Below, one piece after another: positions 22,830-32,218 of a DNA stretch of 64,000 bases. Source of the DNA: Paraburkholderia largidicola (GTDB lineage: Bacteria > Pseudomonadota > Gammaproteobacteria > Burkholderiales > Burkholderiaceae); contig NZ_AP023175.1 of assembly GCF_013426895.1 (NCBI RefSeq), forward strand, positions 2,294,001 through 2,358,000, in the 5' to 3' direction. The notes beneath the pieces were generated by a model. The model had not been told where the DNA came from and searched no databases. It worked only from the letters and a program-made list of their open reading frames with translations. Positions within the stretch are counted from its first letter, which is position 1. The number at the start of each line of letters is the position of its first letter. The position numbers were made by a program, and so were the translations under genes.

Positions 22830-25163
22830 GTGGATTATTACCCCTCGAACTCGCTTCCTGTTGCCCCAGAGGTTGAGCGCGGGCAGCTCACCGCTCGAGA
22901 GATGCTCAACCTGATGCGGGACCACATCTGGGAAATCGTGGCGGCCACCGTCGCGGTGTTTCTGCTTGCCGTCGCGTATCAGTTGATTGCAACGCCCGTG
23001 TATTCGGCAGATGTGCTCGTGCGCGTCGATCCCCCCGAGCCCAATGCGCTTGGACTCGCGCTACAGACTCAGGAGGCGCTCCCGCCGCCTGCGCCGTCGC
23101 CCAGCACCGAAATGGGCGTGATGCGCAGCCGTACGGTGCTCGACCCCGTGATCGATCGATATCGCTTCGACGTCTCGATCAAGCCTCGGCGTATCCCCAT
23201 CATTGGCGACGTTGCGGACAAGTTCTCGACGCCGGGCGAGCCAAACGGCGCATGGCTAGGGCTGAAGTCGTTTGCCTGGGGTGGCGAGGTCGTCAAGGTC
23301 GGTTACCTGAACGTTCCGCAGAATCTCGAAGAAGAGAAGCTGGATCTCATTGCGCTCGGCGACGGCGCCTATGAACTGCTGGGACCGTCCGGCGAATTTC
23401 TGATCAAGGGCGCGGTCGGCAAGCCAGCCGAAGGCAACGGCATTTCGGTGCTGGTCAATCAGCTCGCCGCGCGGCCCGGTACGCACTTCGAGGTGATCCG
23501 CTGGAATTCGGTGGATGCGACCAAACGCTTCATGGATGTCGTGAAGATCACGGATAAGGTGAAGGACTCCGGCCTCATCCAGATCGAATACGCGGACAAG
23601 AGTCCTTCGAAGGCCGCCGAAGTCGCGAACGCACTGGGGCAGCAGTACCTCGCGGCAGCGATCGCCGGTCGTCAGCTGAACGACACGCAGACACTGAACT
23701 TCATCAAGGGCGAATTGCCGCGCCTGCTCGCCGATCTGCGCAAATCGGAAGAAGCACTCAAGAGCTTCCGTGCGAAGTCCAATTCGATGCAGCCGACGAC
23801 CGAGGCGCAATCCTACCTGCAAGGCGGCCTCGATCTCGATCGGCAGATTGCCAGTCTGGAACTGCAGCGCACGCAATTGCTGGACAAGTACGCGCCTGGA
23901 AGCCGCTGGATTCAAAGCGTCGACACGCAGTTGGCGCAATTGAAGAAGACGAAATCCGAATTCGACGGACGCTTCCAGGGCATGCCCGCGTCCGAGCGTG
24001 AAAGCGTCGATCTCATTCGCGCGCAGAAGGTCGCTGAGACGGTCTACATGGGCATGGTGCAGAAGGCCGAGCAATTGACGGTGCGGCGTGCCAGCACGAC
24101 GGGCGGCGCGCACATTCTCGATACGGCCGTGCGGCCGCATCGCCCCGTCAAGCCCGATCCGCTGATCGTGTTGCCGGGTGGCTTCGTGCTCGGTCTCGTG
24201 GCAGGCGTCTTTATCGTCTTCATGCGTCGCCACGTGCTGGTTGGTGTCACGGACCCGCGCTATGTCGAGCGTCGTCTGAGCGTGCCTGTCGTCGGCGAAG
24301 TGCTGTTCAGTCATCAGCAATCGCTGCTCGATCGAGGTCTGCCGGCCGCCGCGCGAAAACCACTGCCGGGCGCAGCCGGACGCGGTGCGCTGCCAGCGCA
24401 ACGTGGCGCAGAAGGCGGCGAAGCAGCGACAGGCGAAAAGATCGATCCGTCGTTCGGCACTTCGGGCAACAAGATTCTTGCCGAACGGTTCCCGCACGAC
24501 GCATCCGTCGAAGCATTGCGCGAAGTGCGTACTGCAATGGCGCGTGACCTTGCGCATACGCGCAACAACATCGTCATGGTGACAGGGCCGACCACGTCGG
24601 CGGGCAAGAGCTTCGTCGCGGCGAACCTCGCGACGCTGCATGCGGAGGCGGGGGCGCGGGTCGCATTGATCGACGGTGACATGCGCCGCGGCCATCTCGC
24701 CGCATTCTTCAGTCAGAGCAATCGCGGTGGCCTTTCAGAAGTGCTTGCAGAGCGGATCCCCTTGCGCGACGCGTTGCGGCAGGTCGGGATTGACGGCGTG
24801 ACTTTCATGTCATGCGGGGCGCGTCCGGAGAACCCGGCGGCATTGCTCACGCGCCCTCGCTTCAGAGAAGTACTGCAACGCCTGAGCAATCACTTCGACA
24901 TGGTGATCGTCGACACGCCGCCGTTCCTCGCCGTGACGGACGCCTCGATCATTGCGAACGAAACGGGCGCATCGCTGCTCGTGCTGCGCTCGGGCATGCA
25001 GACCGAAGAGGAGATTGCCGACACGATCAAGAAGATCGAGCGCGCAGGCGGACGGGTGGCAGGCGCCGTCTTCAACGGCATTCCGCTGCGTCGTAGCACG
25101 CGCAATTACGGCTACGCGACCAACTATGCGAGCGACTTCGGCGAAGTCGAGACAGCGGCCTGA
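22830..25163 (+). CDS. Wzc/BceF-type polysaccharide copolymerase and tyrosine autokinase
   Basis: About 777 residues, starting most likely at GTG 22830 with AAAGGA 7 bases upstream (ATG 22821 and one at 22767 are alternatives). Wzz-type domain: membrane helix 1 near residues 32-55 (WEIVAATVAVFLLAVAYQLI), a long periplasmic coiled-coil part, and helix 2 near 445-470 (LIVLPGGFVLGLVAGVFIVF). The cytoplasmic BY-kinase domain has Walker A GPTTSAGKS (about 586-594), Walker A' ALIDGDMRRG and Walker B MVIVDTPPF. The tail has only three Tyr, in RNYGYATNYASDF. It controls chain length and export of the polymer. First gene of the exopolysaccharide operon; its stop overlaps the next possible start. Confidence 0.9.
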   Translation: MDYYPSNSLPVAPEVERGQLTAREMLNLMRDHIWEIVAATVAVFLLAVAYQLIATPVYSADVLVRVDPPEPNALGLALQTQEALPPPAPSPSTEMGVMRSRTVLDPVIDRYRFDVSIKPRRIPIIGDVADKFSTPGEPNGAWLGLKSFAWGGEVVKVGYLNVPQNLEEEKLDLIALGDGAYELLGPSGEFLIKGAVGKPAEGNGISVLVNQLAARPGTHFEVIRWNSVDATKRFMDVVKITDKVKDSGLIQIEYADKSPSKAAEVANALGQQYLAAAIAGRQLNDTQTLNFIKGELPRLLADLRKSEEALKSFRAKSNSMQPTTEAQSYLQGGLDLDRQIASLELQRTQLLDKYAPGSRWIQSVDTQLAQLKKTKSEFDGRFQGMPASERESVDLIRAQKVAETVYMGMVQKAEQLTVRRASTTGGAHILDTAVRPHRPVKPDPLIVLPGGFVLGLVAGVFIVFMRRHVLVGVTDPRYVERRLSVPVVGEVLFSHQQSLLDRGLPAAARKPLPGAAGRGALPAQRGAEGGEAATGEKIDPSFGTSGNKILAERFPHDASVEALREVRTAMARDLAHTRNNIVMVTGPTTSAGKSFVAANLATLHAEAGARVALIDGDMRRGHLAAFFSQSNRGGLSEVLAERIPLRDALRQVGIDGVTFMSCGARPENPAALLTRPRFREVLQRLSNHFDMVIVDTPPFLAVTDASIIANETGASLLVLRSGMQTEEEIADTIKKIERAGGRVAGAVFNGIPLRRSTRNYGYATNYASDFGEVETAA

Positions 25164-25222
25164 TGACGGCATGTCACTACGCAACCACTGCAAACGGCAC
25201 AACTTCGTGCGGCGGAGAATCG

Positions 25223-26338
25223 ATGGCATTCGCGATTAATGGAAAGTTCACATCGCAGCCTGTAACGGGCGTGCAACGGGTCGCATATGAACTCACGAGA
25301 GCCATGCAAATGCGTGAAGAACCGGGCAACGAACTGGAGATCTTCGTGCCGCACAACGCGATGGAGCCCGGTGCGTCGCTCAAGCGGCAGCGGCGCTTTC
25401 CGTGGCTGCGCGGCACGCTATGGGAACAGATCACGCTGCCGTTCGCGGCCAGAGGCCGGACCCTCGTCAATCTGTGCAACACGAATCCGATCCTCAAGCG
25501 TCGGCAGGTGGTAATGGTGCACGACATGGCCGTTTATGACGCGCCGAATGGCTTTTCGAAGAAGTTCTTGCTGTGGTATCGGCTGTGCTTCTCGATCCTG
25601 CCAAGAATGGAACCATTCGTGCTGACCGTATCCGCGTTTTCGAAGCGGCGCATCAGCCATCACCTGAAGATCGACGAGTCGCGCATCGCTGTGATCCAGC
25701 CCGGTGCCGATCATCTCGATCGCGTGGTGCCGGACTACCGCGTCATTGATCGCCTGCAGCTCACGGAAGACACGTACTGCGTGATCGTTGGGAGTCTCGA
25801 CCCGCGCAAGAATCTGCAGCGCGTGCTGGAAGCGATCTCGGGCCTGAGCCATCTGCGCAATGTGAGATTCGTGATCGTCGGCGGAAAGAACTCGCGCATT
25901 TTTGCGAATGAAGGCGTCGAAGAAATGTCGCGCTCACAGCAGGTGATATGGGCGGGCTTCGTGTCGGATGGCGAGTTGAAGGCGCTCTATGAACGCGCGG
26001 GCTGCCTCATTTTCCCGTCGCTTTACGAAGGCTTTGGATTACCGCCGCTCGAGGCCATGTATTGCGGATGCCCCGTCGTCGCTTCGTCGCGCACGTCCAT
26101 TCCTGAAGCATGCGGGGACGCTGCGATGTACTGCGATGCGACGTCCGCGCAAGACGTCGCCGACAAGATCTCGCTGATGATGAGCGACGGCGCGATAAGG
26201 CAACGGTACCGGGTAAAGGGAAGGGCTCATGCGCGGGAGTACCGCTGGGACCGTTCGGCGAAGAAGCTGCTCGATGTCTTGTACGGCAAGGAGAGTGAGC
26301 CTCTTGCGGAACTCGCGGCCCGCGTGTCGGCCGGCTGA
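25223..26338 (+). CDS. Glycosyltransferase family 4 (GT-B fold)
   Basis: About 371 residues of the GT4 retaining family. The N-terminus MAFAINGKFTSQPVTGVQRV carries the usual GVQR loop, which argues for ATG 25223; an ATG at 25163 overlaps the kinase stop and adds 20 residues of poor quality. The C-terminal half contains CVIVGSLDPRKNLQRVLEAI, VIWAGFVSDGELKALYERAG and FPSLYEGFGLPPLEAMYCGC, the E-x7-E motif that binds the sugar nucleotide. It acts on lipid-linked intermediates at the cytoplasmic face. Second gene of the operon, directly followed by the exported hydrolase. Confidence 0.88.
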   Translation: MAFAINGKFTSQPVTGVQRVAYELTRAMQMREEPGNELEIFVPHNAMEPGASLKRQRRFPWLRGTLWEQITLPFAARGRTLVNLCNTNPILKRRQVVMVHDMAVYDAPNGFSKKFLLWYRLCFSILPRMEPFVLTVSAFSKRRISHHLKIDESRIAVIQPGADHLDRVVPDYRVIDRLQLTEDTYCVIVGSLDPRKNLQRVLEAISGLSHLRNVRFVIVGGKNSRIFANEGVEEMSRSQQVIWAGFVSDGELKALYERAGCLIFPSLYEGFGLPPLEAMYCGCPVVASSRTSIPEACGDAAMYCDATSAQDVADKISLMMSDGAIRQRYRVKGRAHAREYRWDRSAKKLLDVLYGKESEPLAELAARVSAG

Positions 26339-26345
26339 GCGACGA

Positions 26346-27800
26346 ATGGCGCAGCCTATGGATCGAATCAGTTACCGGCCATCCAGACGACGGGTACTCG
26401 CCGCGTTCGCGGCGCTCGCGTGTGCGGGCTTGCGGCCGATGCATGCGATCGCAGCCGTCGCGTCCGGCCCTGCTGGTAATCGCATGCCTCGCAGGATCGC
26501 CGACATGATCGGCACGAATGGCTGGCCAGGCTCGGCGGCCGACATCGACATGTGGCGCAAGATGGGCATCAGCTGGGGGCGTGGAGCAGTGGGCCCCGGG
26601 CAGCCGGATGCGCCGACCCAGCCGATGCGCGTCGACAAGACGGGCAATCGCTATGACAGCGATCTGCCTTCCGTCGTATTGCGCAATAACCAGAATGGAA
26701 TCCGGTCCTTGTTGTTTCTCGGCTATACGCCGAAGTGGAATGCGAGCCTTCCCGGCGACACGAAATCAGCACCCGAAGATGTCGATGCATGGGAGCGTTA
26801 TGTGGACGCGGTGGTTCGCAAGTACTCAGAACCGCCGTATGGCGTGCGCCATTTCCAGATCTGGAATGAAGCGGCGGGACGTCTGTCGGGGGGATTGCCG
26901 CAAGCCACGTTCTGGCACGGCCCGAATTTCGACAAGAACGAGCGCCAGTCCGGACCTTATGACCGTGCGATGCAGGACTATGTCGAACGAATTCATATTC
27001 CTGCTGCCCGCATTATTCGACGCTATGGCGCGTATGTCGTCTATGGCGGATGGCCCGATCAGGGCGGTCTCGACAATCTCGACAAATGGCTCGATTACCG
27101 AAGCCCGCGTTTGAACGAGCGAATGGCCGACTGGGTCGATTACCTCGACACGCATTACCTGCCCGTCGCAGATCTCGACGGTCTGTATGAACGGTATGTC
27201 AGGCAGGGGCCGGCGCGCGGATTGTGGCAAACGGAGATTGGCGACAGGTACATGCTCGACGAGCACTACTTGCCGCGCTACTTCTTCGAGTTCGCGGTAT
27301 GGGCACTTCAGCGCAATTGGGACGACCCGGACAAGTATCTGTCGATGGTCTATCACTGGGACGGCTACGAGCCTTTCCGGCTCACGCATCGCGGCCCGCC
27401 CAAGCGCACCTTCAACGTGTCGGGGCAAAGCCTGATCGTGCTCAACCAGACGATTCCCGGCGCGCTTGCGTCGCTTTCAAAGCCGCTTCGCTTCGGTCCG
27501 GAAGTGACGGGCTCGGGTTTGCTGTCGGACAAGGACGTGGTGATTCAGGTGAGTGCGCCATCCGGCTGGCACGCCGTGGAAGCAGCGGGCATCGCACCGC
27601 CGTCGGGCGGCGCGCGAGTGCTCTTCATCGACGCGTTGACAGGTGCTGCCGCGTCGAAGGAAGACACCGCACTGAACTGGAATGGCGACTCGATGAACAT
27701 CCGGTTTCGCGTGCCGGACAACGTCAATGGCGCCGACAGAAAGCCGCCCAGACATCTTGCCTATCTTGTCGTGCGGGCGAACCAGGGGAATTCAGCTTGA
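26346..27800 (+). CDS. Tat-exported clan GH-A glycoside hydrolase within the EPS operon
   Basis: About 484 residues. A twin-arginine signal (PSRRRVLAAFAALACAG) lies in the first 35 residues and has no lipobox, so the product should be soluble in the periplasm or outside. The mature part reads as a (beta/alpha)8 hydrolase of clan GH-A, closest in feel to GH39/GH5: acid/base candidate Glu175 in FQIWNEAAG and nucleophile candidate Glu297 in GLWQTEIGDR, followed by a beta-rich end domain from about residue 375. Starts at ATG 26346, 8 bases after the upstream gene; ATG 26358 is possible. Hydrolases inside Wzx/Wzy operons often trim or release the polymer. It is not closely similar to the 13254/18170 pair. 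Confidence 0.8.
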   Translation: MAQPMDRISYRPSRRRVLAAFAALACAGLRPMHAIAAVASGPAGNRMPRRIADMIGTNGWPGSAADIDMWRKMGISWGRGAVGPGQPDAPTQPMRVDKTGNRYDSDLPSVVLRNNQNGIRSLLFLGYTPKWNASLPGDTKSAPEDVDAWERYVDAVVRKYSEPPYGVRHFQIWNEAAGRLSGGLPQATFWHGPNFDKNERQSGPYDRAMQDYVERIHIPAARIIRRYGAYVVYGGWPDQGGLDNLDKWLDYRSPRLNERMADWVDYLDTHYLPVADLDGLYERYVRQGPARGLWQTEIGDRYMLDEHYLPRYFFEFAVWALQRNWDDPDKYLSMVYHWDGYEPFRLTHRGPPKRTFNVSGQSLIVLNQTIPGALASLSKPLRFGPEVTGSGLLSDKDVVIQVSAPSGWHAVEAAGIAPPSGGARVLFIDALTGAAASKEDTALNWNGDSMNIRFRVPDNVNGADRKPPRHLAYLVVRANQGNSA

Positions 27801-27897
27801 GAGAGACGAGCTCTCTTTGCATTCGACAGGCCTATACGCCCAATTTCGCATAGCGGATTCAATTGCCCGCTGATTCACTTCATCGTATCGAGGCTCT

Positions 27898-28908
27898 ATG
27901 AAACAGATCGCCATCGTCATATGCAACTACAACTATGAACGCTTTCTCGCCGAGACGATCGAATCTTCGTTGGCACAGGACTTTCCCGGGACGCGAGTGC
28001 TCGTCATCGACGACGGGTCCACGGACGGTTCGCGAGCGGTGATCGAGCAATATGGCTCGCGTATCTCCGCTGTGTTCAAGGAAAACGGCGGACAGGTGTC
28101 CGCATACAACCTGGGCGTCGAACTCGCCGGCACCGACTATGTGATCTTCCTCGATTCCGACGATGTGCTGTATCCCCACGCGGTGTCGGAGGTCATGCGC
28201 AAGTTCGAAGAAGAGAAGCTTGCGAAAGTGCAGTTTCGTCTCGACGTGATCGACGAAGCGGGCAAGCAGACGGGCGCTTATGTTCCGCACTCCGAGCCGC
28301 CCACCGACTGCGGCCGCTTGCTGAAGGAAGGCTGGCTCTATCCGTCGCCACCGGCGTCGGGCAATGCTTATAGCGTGAGCGCGCTGAAAGCGGTCTTTCC
28401 GGTGCCGGAAGGCGGCATCAACCGCTATGGCGCGGACTTCTATGCGATCTACGGGGCCGCGCTGATGGGTGCCGTCGCGACGATACCGCAATCGCTCGGT
28501 GCGTACCGGGTCCATCATTCTGCTACCCCAAGCGTGTCGTTTGCGAACTCGGAGCAGATCAAGAAGGCGCCGAAGGCGTTCAAGGAACGTTGGGTCACAC
28601 TGCGTGAAATCGCGAAAGAGCGAATGAATCTCGATCTGCCGCATGCGTTCCATGATTTCGCGCATGAGAAAGCCTACTTCGGATCGAGTCTTTACCATGC
28701 GTCGCTCGGCGCGCGGTGGCGCTGGATGCTGAACGATTCGCGTGCCTATATGCACACGATCGTCGCCAACCCTTTCTGGAGTCTGAAAAAGAAGGCCGGC
28801 ACGCTCTTTCTATCGAGTCTCTGCCTGTTGCCGTATTCGCCTCTTTCAGACTTCGTGGTCCGGTACATCACCAACCCGCTTGCGCGCCGCGGCACGGTCG
28901 AGCAATAG
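27898..28908 (+). CDS. Glycosyltransferase family 2
   Basis: 336-residue GT-A enzyme. It opens with IAIVICNYNYERFLAETIES, followed by RVLVIDDGSTDGSR (nucleotide site) and DYVIFLDSDDVLYPHAVSEV with the D-x-D metal motif at about residues 84-86. GGINRYGADFYAIYGAALMG is in the place of the catalytic-base region. No membrane helices except a weak hydrophobic stretch near the end. GAGG 4-5 bases before the ATG. It should add one sugar to the undecaprenyl-linked repeat unit. Third transferase-type gene of the operon; inverting chemistry is expected for the family. Confidence 0.88.
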   Translation: MKQIAIVICNYNYERFLAETIESSLAQDFPGTRVLVIDDGSTDGSRAVIEQYGSRISAVFKENGGQVSAYNLGVELAGTDYVIFLDSDDVLYPHAVSEVMRKFEEEKLAKVQFRLDVIDEAGKQTGAYVPHSEPPTDCGRLLKEGWLYPSPPASGNAYSVSALKAVFPVPEGGINRYGADFYAIYGAALMGAVATIPQSLGAYRVHHSATPSVSFANSEQIKKAPKAFKERWVTLREIAKERMNLDLPHAFHDFAHEKAYFGSSLYHASLGARWRWMLNDSRAYMHTIVANPFWSLKKKAGTLFLSSLCLLPYSPLSDFVVRYITNPLARRGTVEQ

Positions 28909-28941
28909 CCATGCAGCGTCGGGAATACAGGAGAGGTTGGA

Positions 28942-30258
28942 ATGGATGGTAAGAAGAACGCTAACGTCATAGCATTCGTCTACGGCGGCTATCTGATGAG
29001 GTACGTGTACCTCATCATCGTCGTGCCGTTCTACGGACGCGTGCTTGGCGTCGCCGAATATGGACGTGTTCTTGCGGCGATGTCGCTGATGAACGTCATC
29101 TGGATGCTGGCGAGCTACGGCTTTACGTTCGTCGGCATGCGCGAAATATCGAAAGCCCAGAACAACAGCGAGTGCAACGCCATTTACTCGTTGCATACGA
29201 GCGCGCGCCTTGCATTGTGTGTGCTGGGCGCTTGCATTGGCGTCGTTGCGACCTTCTGTTCGCCGACGTTGTCGGAGCGACCGCTGATCGGCTTGCTGGC
29301 AACCACGCTGGGCGTGGTGTCGGCATTGAATCTGGGCTGGCTCTATCAGGGGCGTCACCATTTCCGCACGCCGATCATGATCGAGGTATTCGGCTTTGCG
29401 GTGAGTCTGGCGCTCGTGCTGTGCCTCGTCAAAGGGCCGGCGGACTCGGTTTGGGTGGTCGGTAGTCTGTTGACGGCGGGCGTGCTGTCTCTGGCCATTT
29501 CCTATGGACTGGCGACCTATCAGCTGGGGCGGCCACATCTTTCGTTTACCGGCGTCGCGTCGCTTGTAAAAGGCTCGACGATGCTGTTCTGCTATTCGTC
29601 GGGTTCTGTCGTGCTGACGGCTGCGTCGACGTATCTGCTGACGCTGCTCTCCACGCCAGCCCAGGTCGGCTACTTCGGCGCAGCGGAGCGTTTTGCGACC
29701 ATCGGGCTGAGCCTGATGGGACCCGCATCGCAAGTGTTCATTCCGACCATCTCGCGTCAGCTTGCGCAGGGAGACAAGGCGGGCGCCCACGCGACTACGC
29801 GGCGCGGCGCGACGCTGATGCTGGGCTACGGCCTGCTGGTGTTTTGCGGCGCGTTGGCGTTGTCGCCCATCGTTCTTCCATTGATTCTCGGGGAAGCCTT
29901 TACGCCGAGTGGGCACGTGTTGCAGTGCTTCGCATGGATGTTTCCGTTTGCGGCCTTCAATGAATTCGCTGCGTTCTACGTGTTCGTGCCGCGCAAAAAA
30001 GATCGCTTGCTCGCTATTGCGGGTACCGCGTCCGGCGTCGCGAATCTGCTCGCGGCACTCTATCTCGCCCCGCGATACGGCGCAGAGGGCATGGCATTCG
30101 CTCGCGTGATCGGCGAACTTTCGTTGTCGGCGATGCTGCTGATCATCATGGTCCGACTGGAATTGATCACGCTCGTACCGGGCGCCGGGCGTGCTATCGC
30201 GATGGCGCGATTCGCTTGGGGAACCCGCGGTCAGGCTGGCGCGAGCAAGGAGGATTGA
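28942..30258 (+). CDS. wzx: Wzx-type oligosaccharide flippase
   Basis: 438-residue polytopic protein with 12 or more hydrophobic helices and few charges, of the polysaccharide/oligosaccharide flippase (MOP) superfamily. It begins with FVYGGYLMRYVYLIIVVPFY and LGVAEYGRVLAAMSLMNVIW, and later shows QVGYFGAAERFATIGLSLMG, a strong family region. AGGAGAGG precedes the ATG. It moves the undecaprenyl-diphosphate-linked repeat unit across the inner membrane for polymerisation by the Wzy-type protein encoded at 32219. Gene symbol given by function and context. Confidence 0.88.
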   Translation: MDGKKNANVIAFVYGGYLMRYVYLIIVVPFYGRVLGVAEYGRVLAAMSLMNVIWMLASYGFTFVGMREISKAQNNSECNAIYSLHTSARLALCVLGACIGVVATFCSPTLSERPLIGLLATTLGVVSALNLGWLYQGRHHFRTPIMIEVFGFAVSLALVLCLVKGPADSVWVVGSLLTAGVLSLAISYGLATYQLGRPHLSFTGVASLVKGSTMLFCYSSGSVVLTAASTYLLTLLSTPAQVGYFGAAERFATIGLSLMGPASQVFIPTISRQLAQGDKAGAHATTRRGATLMLGYGLLVFCGALALSPIVLPLILGEAFTPSGHVLQCFAWMFPFAAFNEFAAFYVFVPRKKDRLLAIAGTASGVANLLAALYLAPRYGAEGMAFARVIGELSLSAMLLIIMVRLELITLVPGAGRAIAMARFAWGTRGQAGASKED

Positions 30259-30352
30259 GTGAGGCCTTGTTTCTGCACGAAGCGGATTGAGGGATCAGAT
30301 TTGAAAGGACCGGGAAATTACGGACGGACTCTAAGAGCACAGGGAGGTCGCG

Positions 30353-31546
30353 TTGAAAGTTGCCATTGTTCATGACTGGTTGGTGGTATCGGGTGGTGCT
30401 GAGAAAGTATTGCAGAACATAATCGAATGCTTTCCCGACGCGGACCTGTTTTCGTTGGTCGATTTCATGGAGGACCGCGCATGCATAAAAGGCAAACCGG
30501 TCCGAACATCGTTCATTCAGCGCTTGCCGTTCGCACGCAAACGCTACCGGGCATATCTGCCCTTGATGCCGATAGCGATCGAACAGCTCGACCTGTCAGC
30601 TTACGACCTCGTCATTTCCAGTTCGCATGCGGTAGCGAAGGGCGTGCTGACGGGGCCGAACCAGCTGCACATAAGCTATGTGCATTCGCCGATACGCTAC
30701 GCGTGGGATCTTCAGCATCAGTACCTGAGAGAGTCGCGTCTGACGGCGGGCCTCAAATCGGCGATGGCGCGCGTGCTGCTGCACTATATTCGCGGCTGGG
30801 ATTCGCGGTCCGCGAATGGCGTCGATCATCTTCTCGCCAATTCGAAGTTCATTGCGCGCCGGATCAGGAAGGCCTATCAGCGCGATGCGACCGTCATTTA
30901 CCCGCCCGTTGATCTGAGCCACATGCCGATTCGCGAGGGCAAGGAGAACTTCTACGTCACGGCCTCGCGCATGGTGCCGTACAAGCGCATCGACCTGATC
31001 GTCAAGGCGTTCTCGCAAACGCCGGAGCGCAGGCTGGTCGTGATCGGCGATGGGCCGGATATGAAGAAGATCAAGGCTGTCGCGGGCGATAACGTAACGA
31101 TCCTCGGCCATCAGCCGTTCGACGTGCTGGTCGATCATCTGCAGCGCGCGCGTGCCTTCGTGTTTGCGGCGGAAGAAGACTTCGGCATATCGGTCGTCGA
31201 AGCGCAGGCGTGCGGGACACCTGTCGTCGCGTTTGGGCGGGGTGGCGCGTTGGAGTCGGTGCTCGGCTTGCCGCGCGAGCGGCCTACGGGTGTGTTCTTC
31301 AAGGAGCAAACCGCGGAATCGTTGCTGGAAGCGGTGGACCGGTTCGAAAAATACTCCGGTCTGTTCGACGCGCGTCAGTGCCGCAAGAATGCGGAACGCT
31401 TTTCATCGGAGCGGTTCAAGACAGCATTGACGTCATTCATTGAAGACCGGCTGCCCGATAACCTCAACGATCCTTCGTTTCCCTACGCCGTCGAAGACGT
31501 AGAGCCATTGACGGACGAAGTGCGCGAGCGACATCTGCTCGTCTGA
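30353..31546 (+). CDS. Glycosyltransferase family 4 (WbaZ-like mannosyltransferase type)
   Basis: 397-residue GT4 enzyme starting at TTG 30353, supported by GGGAGG 6 bases before it. The opening VAIVHDWLVVSGGAEKVLQN is typical of WbaZ/ManB-type mannosyltransferases. Further motifs are YVHSPIRYAWDLQHQY, HLLANSKFIARRIRKAYQR, VTASRMVPYKRIDLIVKAFS and the nucleotide-sugar motif FAAEEDFGISVVEAQACGTP. With manC just downstream in the locus, GDP-mannose is a sensible donor, but this is inference. It is the last gene of the plus-strand block and is followed by a hairpin that overlaps the stop of the convergent PAP2 gene. Confidence 0.88.
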   Translation: MKVAIVHDWLVVSGGAEKVLQNIIECFPDADLFSLVDFMEDRACIKGKPVRTSFIQRLPFARKRYRAYLPLMPIAIEQLDLSAYDLVISSSHAVAKGVLTGPNQLHISYVHSPIRYAWDLQHQYLRESRLTAGLKSAMARVLLHYIRGWDSRSANGVDHLLANSKFIARRIRKAYQRDATVIYPPVDLSHMPIREGKENFYVTASRMVPYKRIDLIVKAFSQTPERRLVVIGDGPDMKKIKAVAGDNVTILGHQPFDVLVDHLQRARAFVFAAEEDFGISVVEAQACGTPVVAFGRGGALESVLGLPRERPTGVFFKEQTAESLLEAVDRFEKYSGLFDARQCRKNAERFSSERFKTALTSFIEDRLPDNLNDPSFPYAVEDVEPLTDEVRERHLLV

Positions 31547-31553
31547 ACGCGTG

Positions 31554-31571
31554 CACGGATGCCTATCCGTG
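31554..31571. terminator. Hairpin between convergent GT4 and PAP2 genes
   Basis: Perfect 7-bp stem CACGGAT / ATCCGTG with loop GCCT. The stop codon of the PAP2 gene (31563-31565) lies in the loop and stem. Serves convergent genes; no T-run. Confidence 0.45.
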
Positions 31572-32189
31572 TTCACGCACTCGCGCGCGTGAAAGCGCGC
31601 ATACGACGGAAGGCGTATTTTCTCTAAGCGCCGCCGAGTTCTCCTTGATGAGATCCTGAAACGGCGCCGTATGCCCGTAGGTCAACGTCGACACGGCTAG
31701 CAGGCAAAGCGTCGACCCTACGGCATGAAACCGTCGAAATTCGACGTGAAGCGCCGTCCGCAGGAATGCCGCAGCGACGCCTGCTCCGACCACCCAACCC
31801 ACGCAGACTTCGGCGATCGAGTGCGAATGTCCATGCACACGGGACGCCCCTGTCAGTGCGCCCAAAAGCAGGCCAGCAGCGACGCCTGCGATGATGCCCG
31901 GATAGGCAGGCACCCGCCACCACCTCAATTGCAGCGCGAGCGCGACGGCCCACACAGCCGTCGATAGCATCGTATGGCCGCTGATGACGCGAACGTGCGC
32001 CAAGGGCAGTGCAACGCCCCATGTGTAGTACAGGATCTTGCTCGCGCCGACCAGCAGCATGCCGCAGCTCAGCGCGAGCGCCCAGCGCAACGCGAGCCTC
32101 ACATCGCTCATTGCAATCCAGATTGCGCACACGATGGCCACGGGCAGCGTGACAGCGGCATCGCCGACGTTGGAAAGGACTGTCCACAT
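31563..32189 (-). CDS. PAP2-superfamily membrane phosphatase
   Basis: 208-residue polytopic protein with about six hydrophobic helices. PAP2 signature parts are present: VRVISGHTMLSTAV (motif 2, SGH) and SRVHGHSHSIAEVCVGWVVG (motif 3, S-R-x5-H-x3-E rather than the usual Asp). The usual first motif KxxxxxxRP is not seen, although ASKILYYTWG may stand in its place, so activity is not assured. Such enzymes dephosphorylate undecaprenyl diphosphate or related lipids. It lies 29 bases downstream of the Wzy-type gene on the same strand, fitting a role in carrier-lipid recycling. Confidence 0.75.
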   Translation of the reverse strand: MWTVLSNVGDAAVTLPVAIVCAIWIAMSDVRLALRWALALSCGMLLVGASKILYYTWGVALPLAHVRVISGHTMLSTAVWAVALALQLRWWRVPAYPGIIAGVAAGLLLGALTGASRVHGHSHSIAEVCVGWVVGAGVAAAFLRTALHVEFRRFHAVGSTLCLLAVSTLTYGHTAPFQDLIKENSAALRENTPSVVCALSRARVREHG

Positions 32190-32218
32190 ATCGGGTTATT
32201 CGTTCTGTTTAGTCTGGT

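Noticed and set aside
23256..24695. Minus-strand open frame of 479 codons opposite the tyrosine autokinase
   Set aside because: Antisense to the Walker motifs and Wzz domain; no protein-like features.
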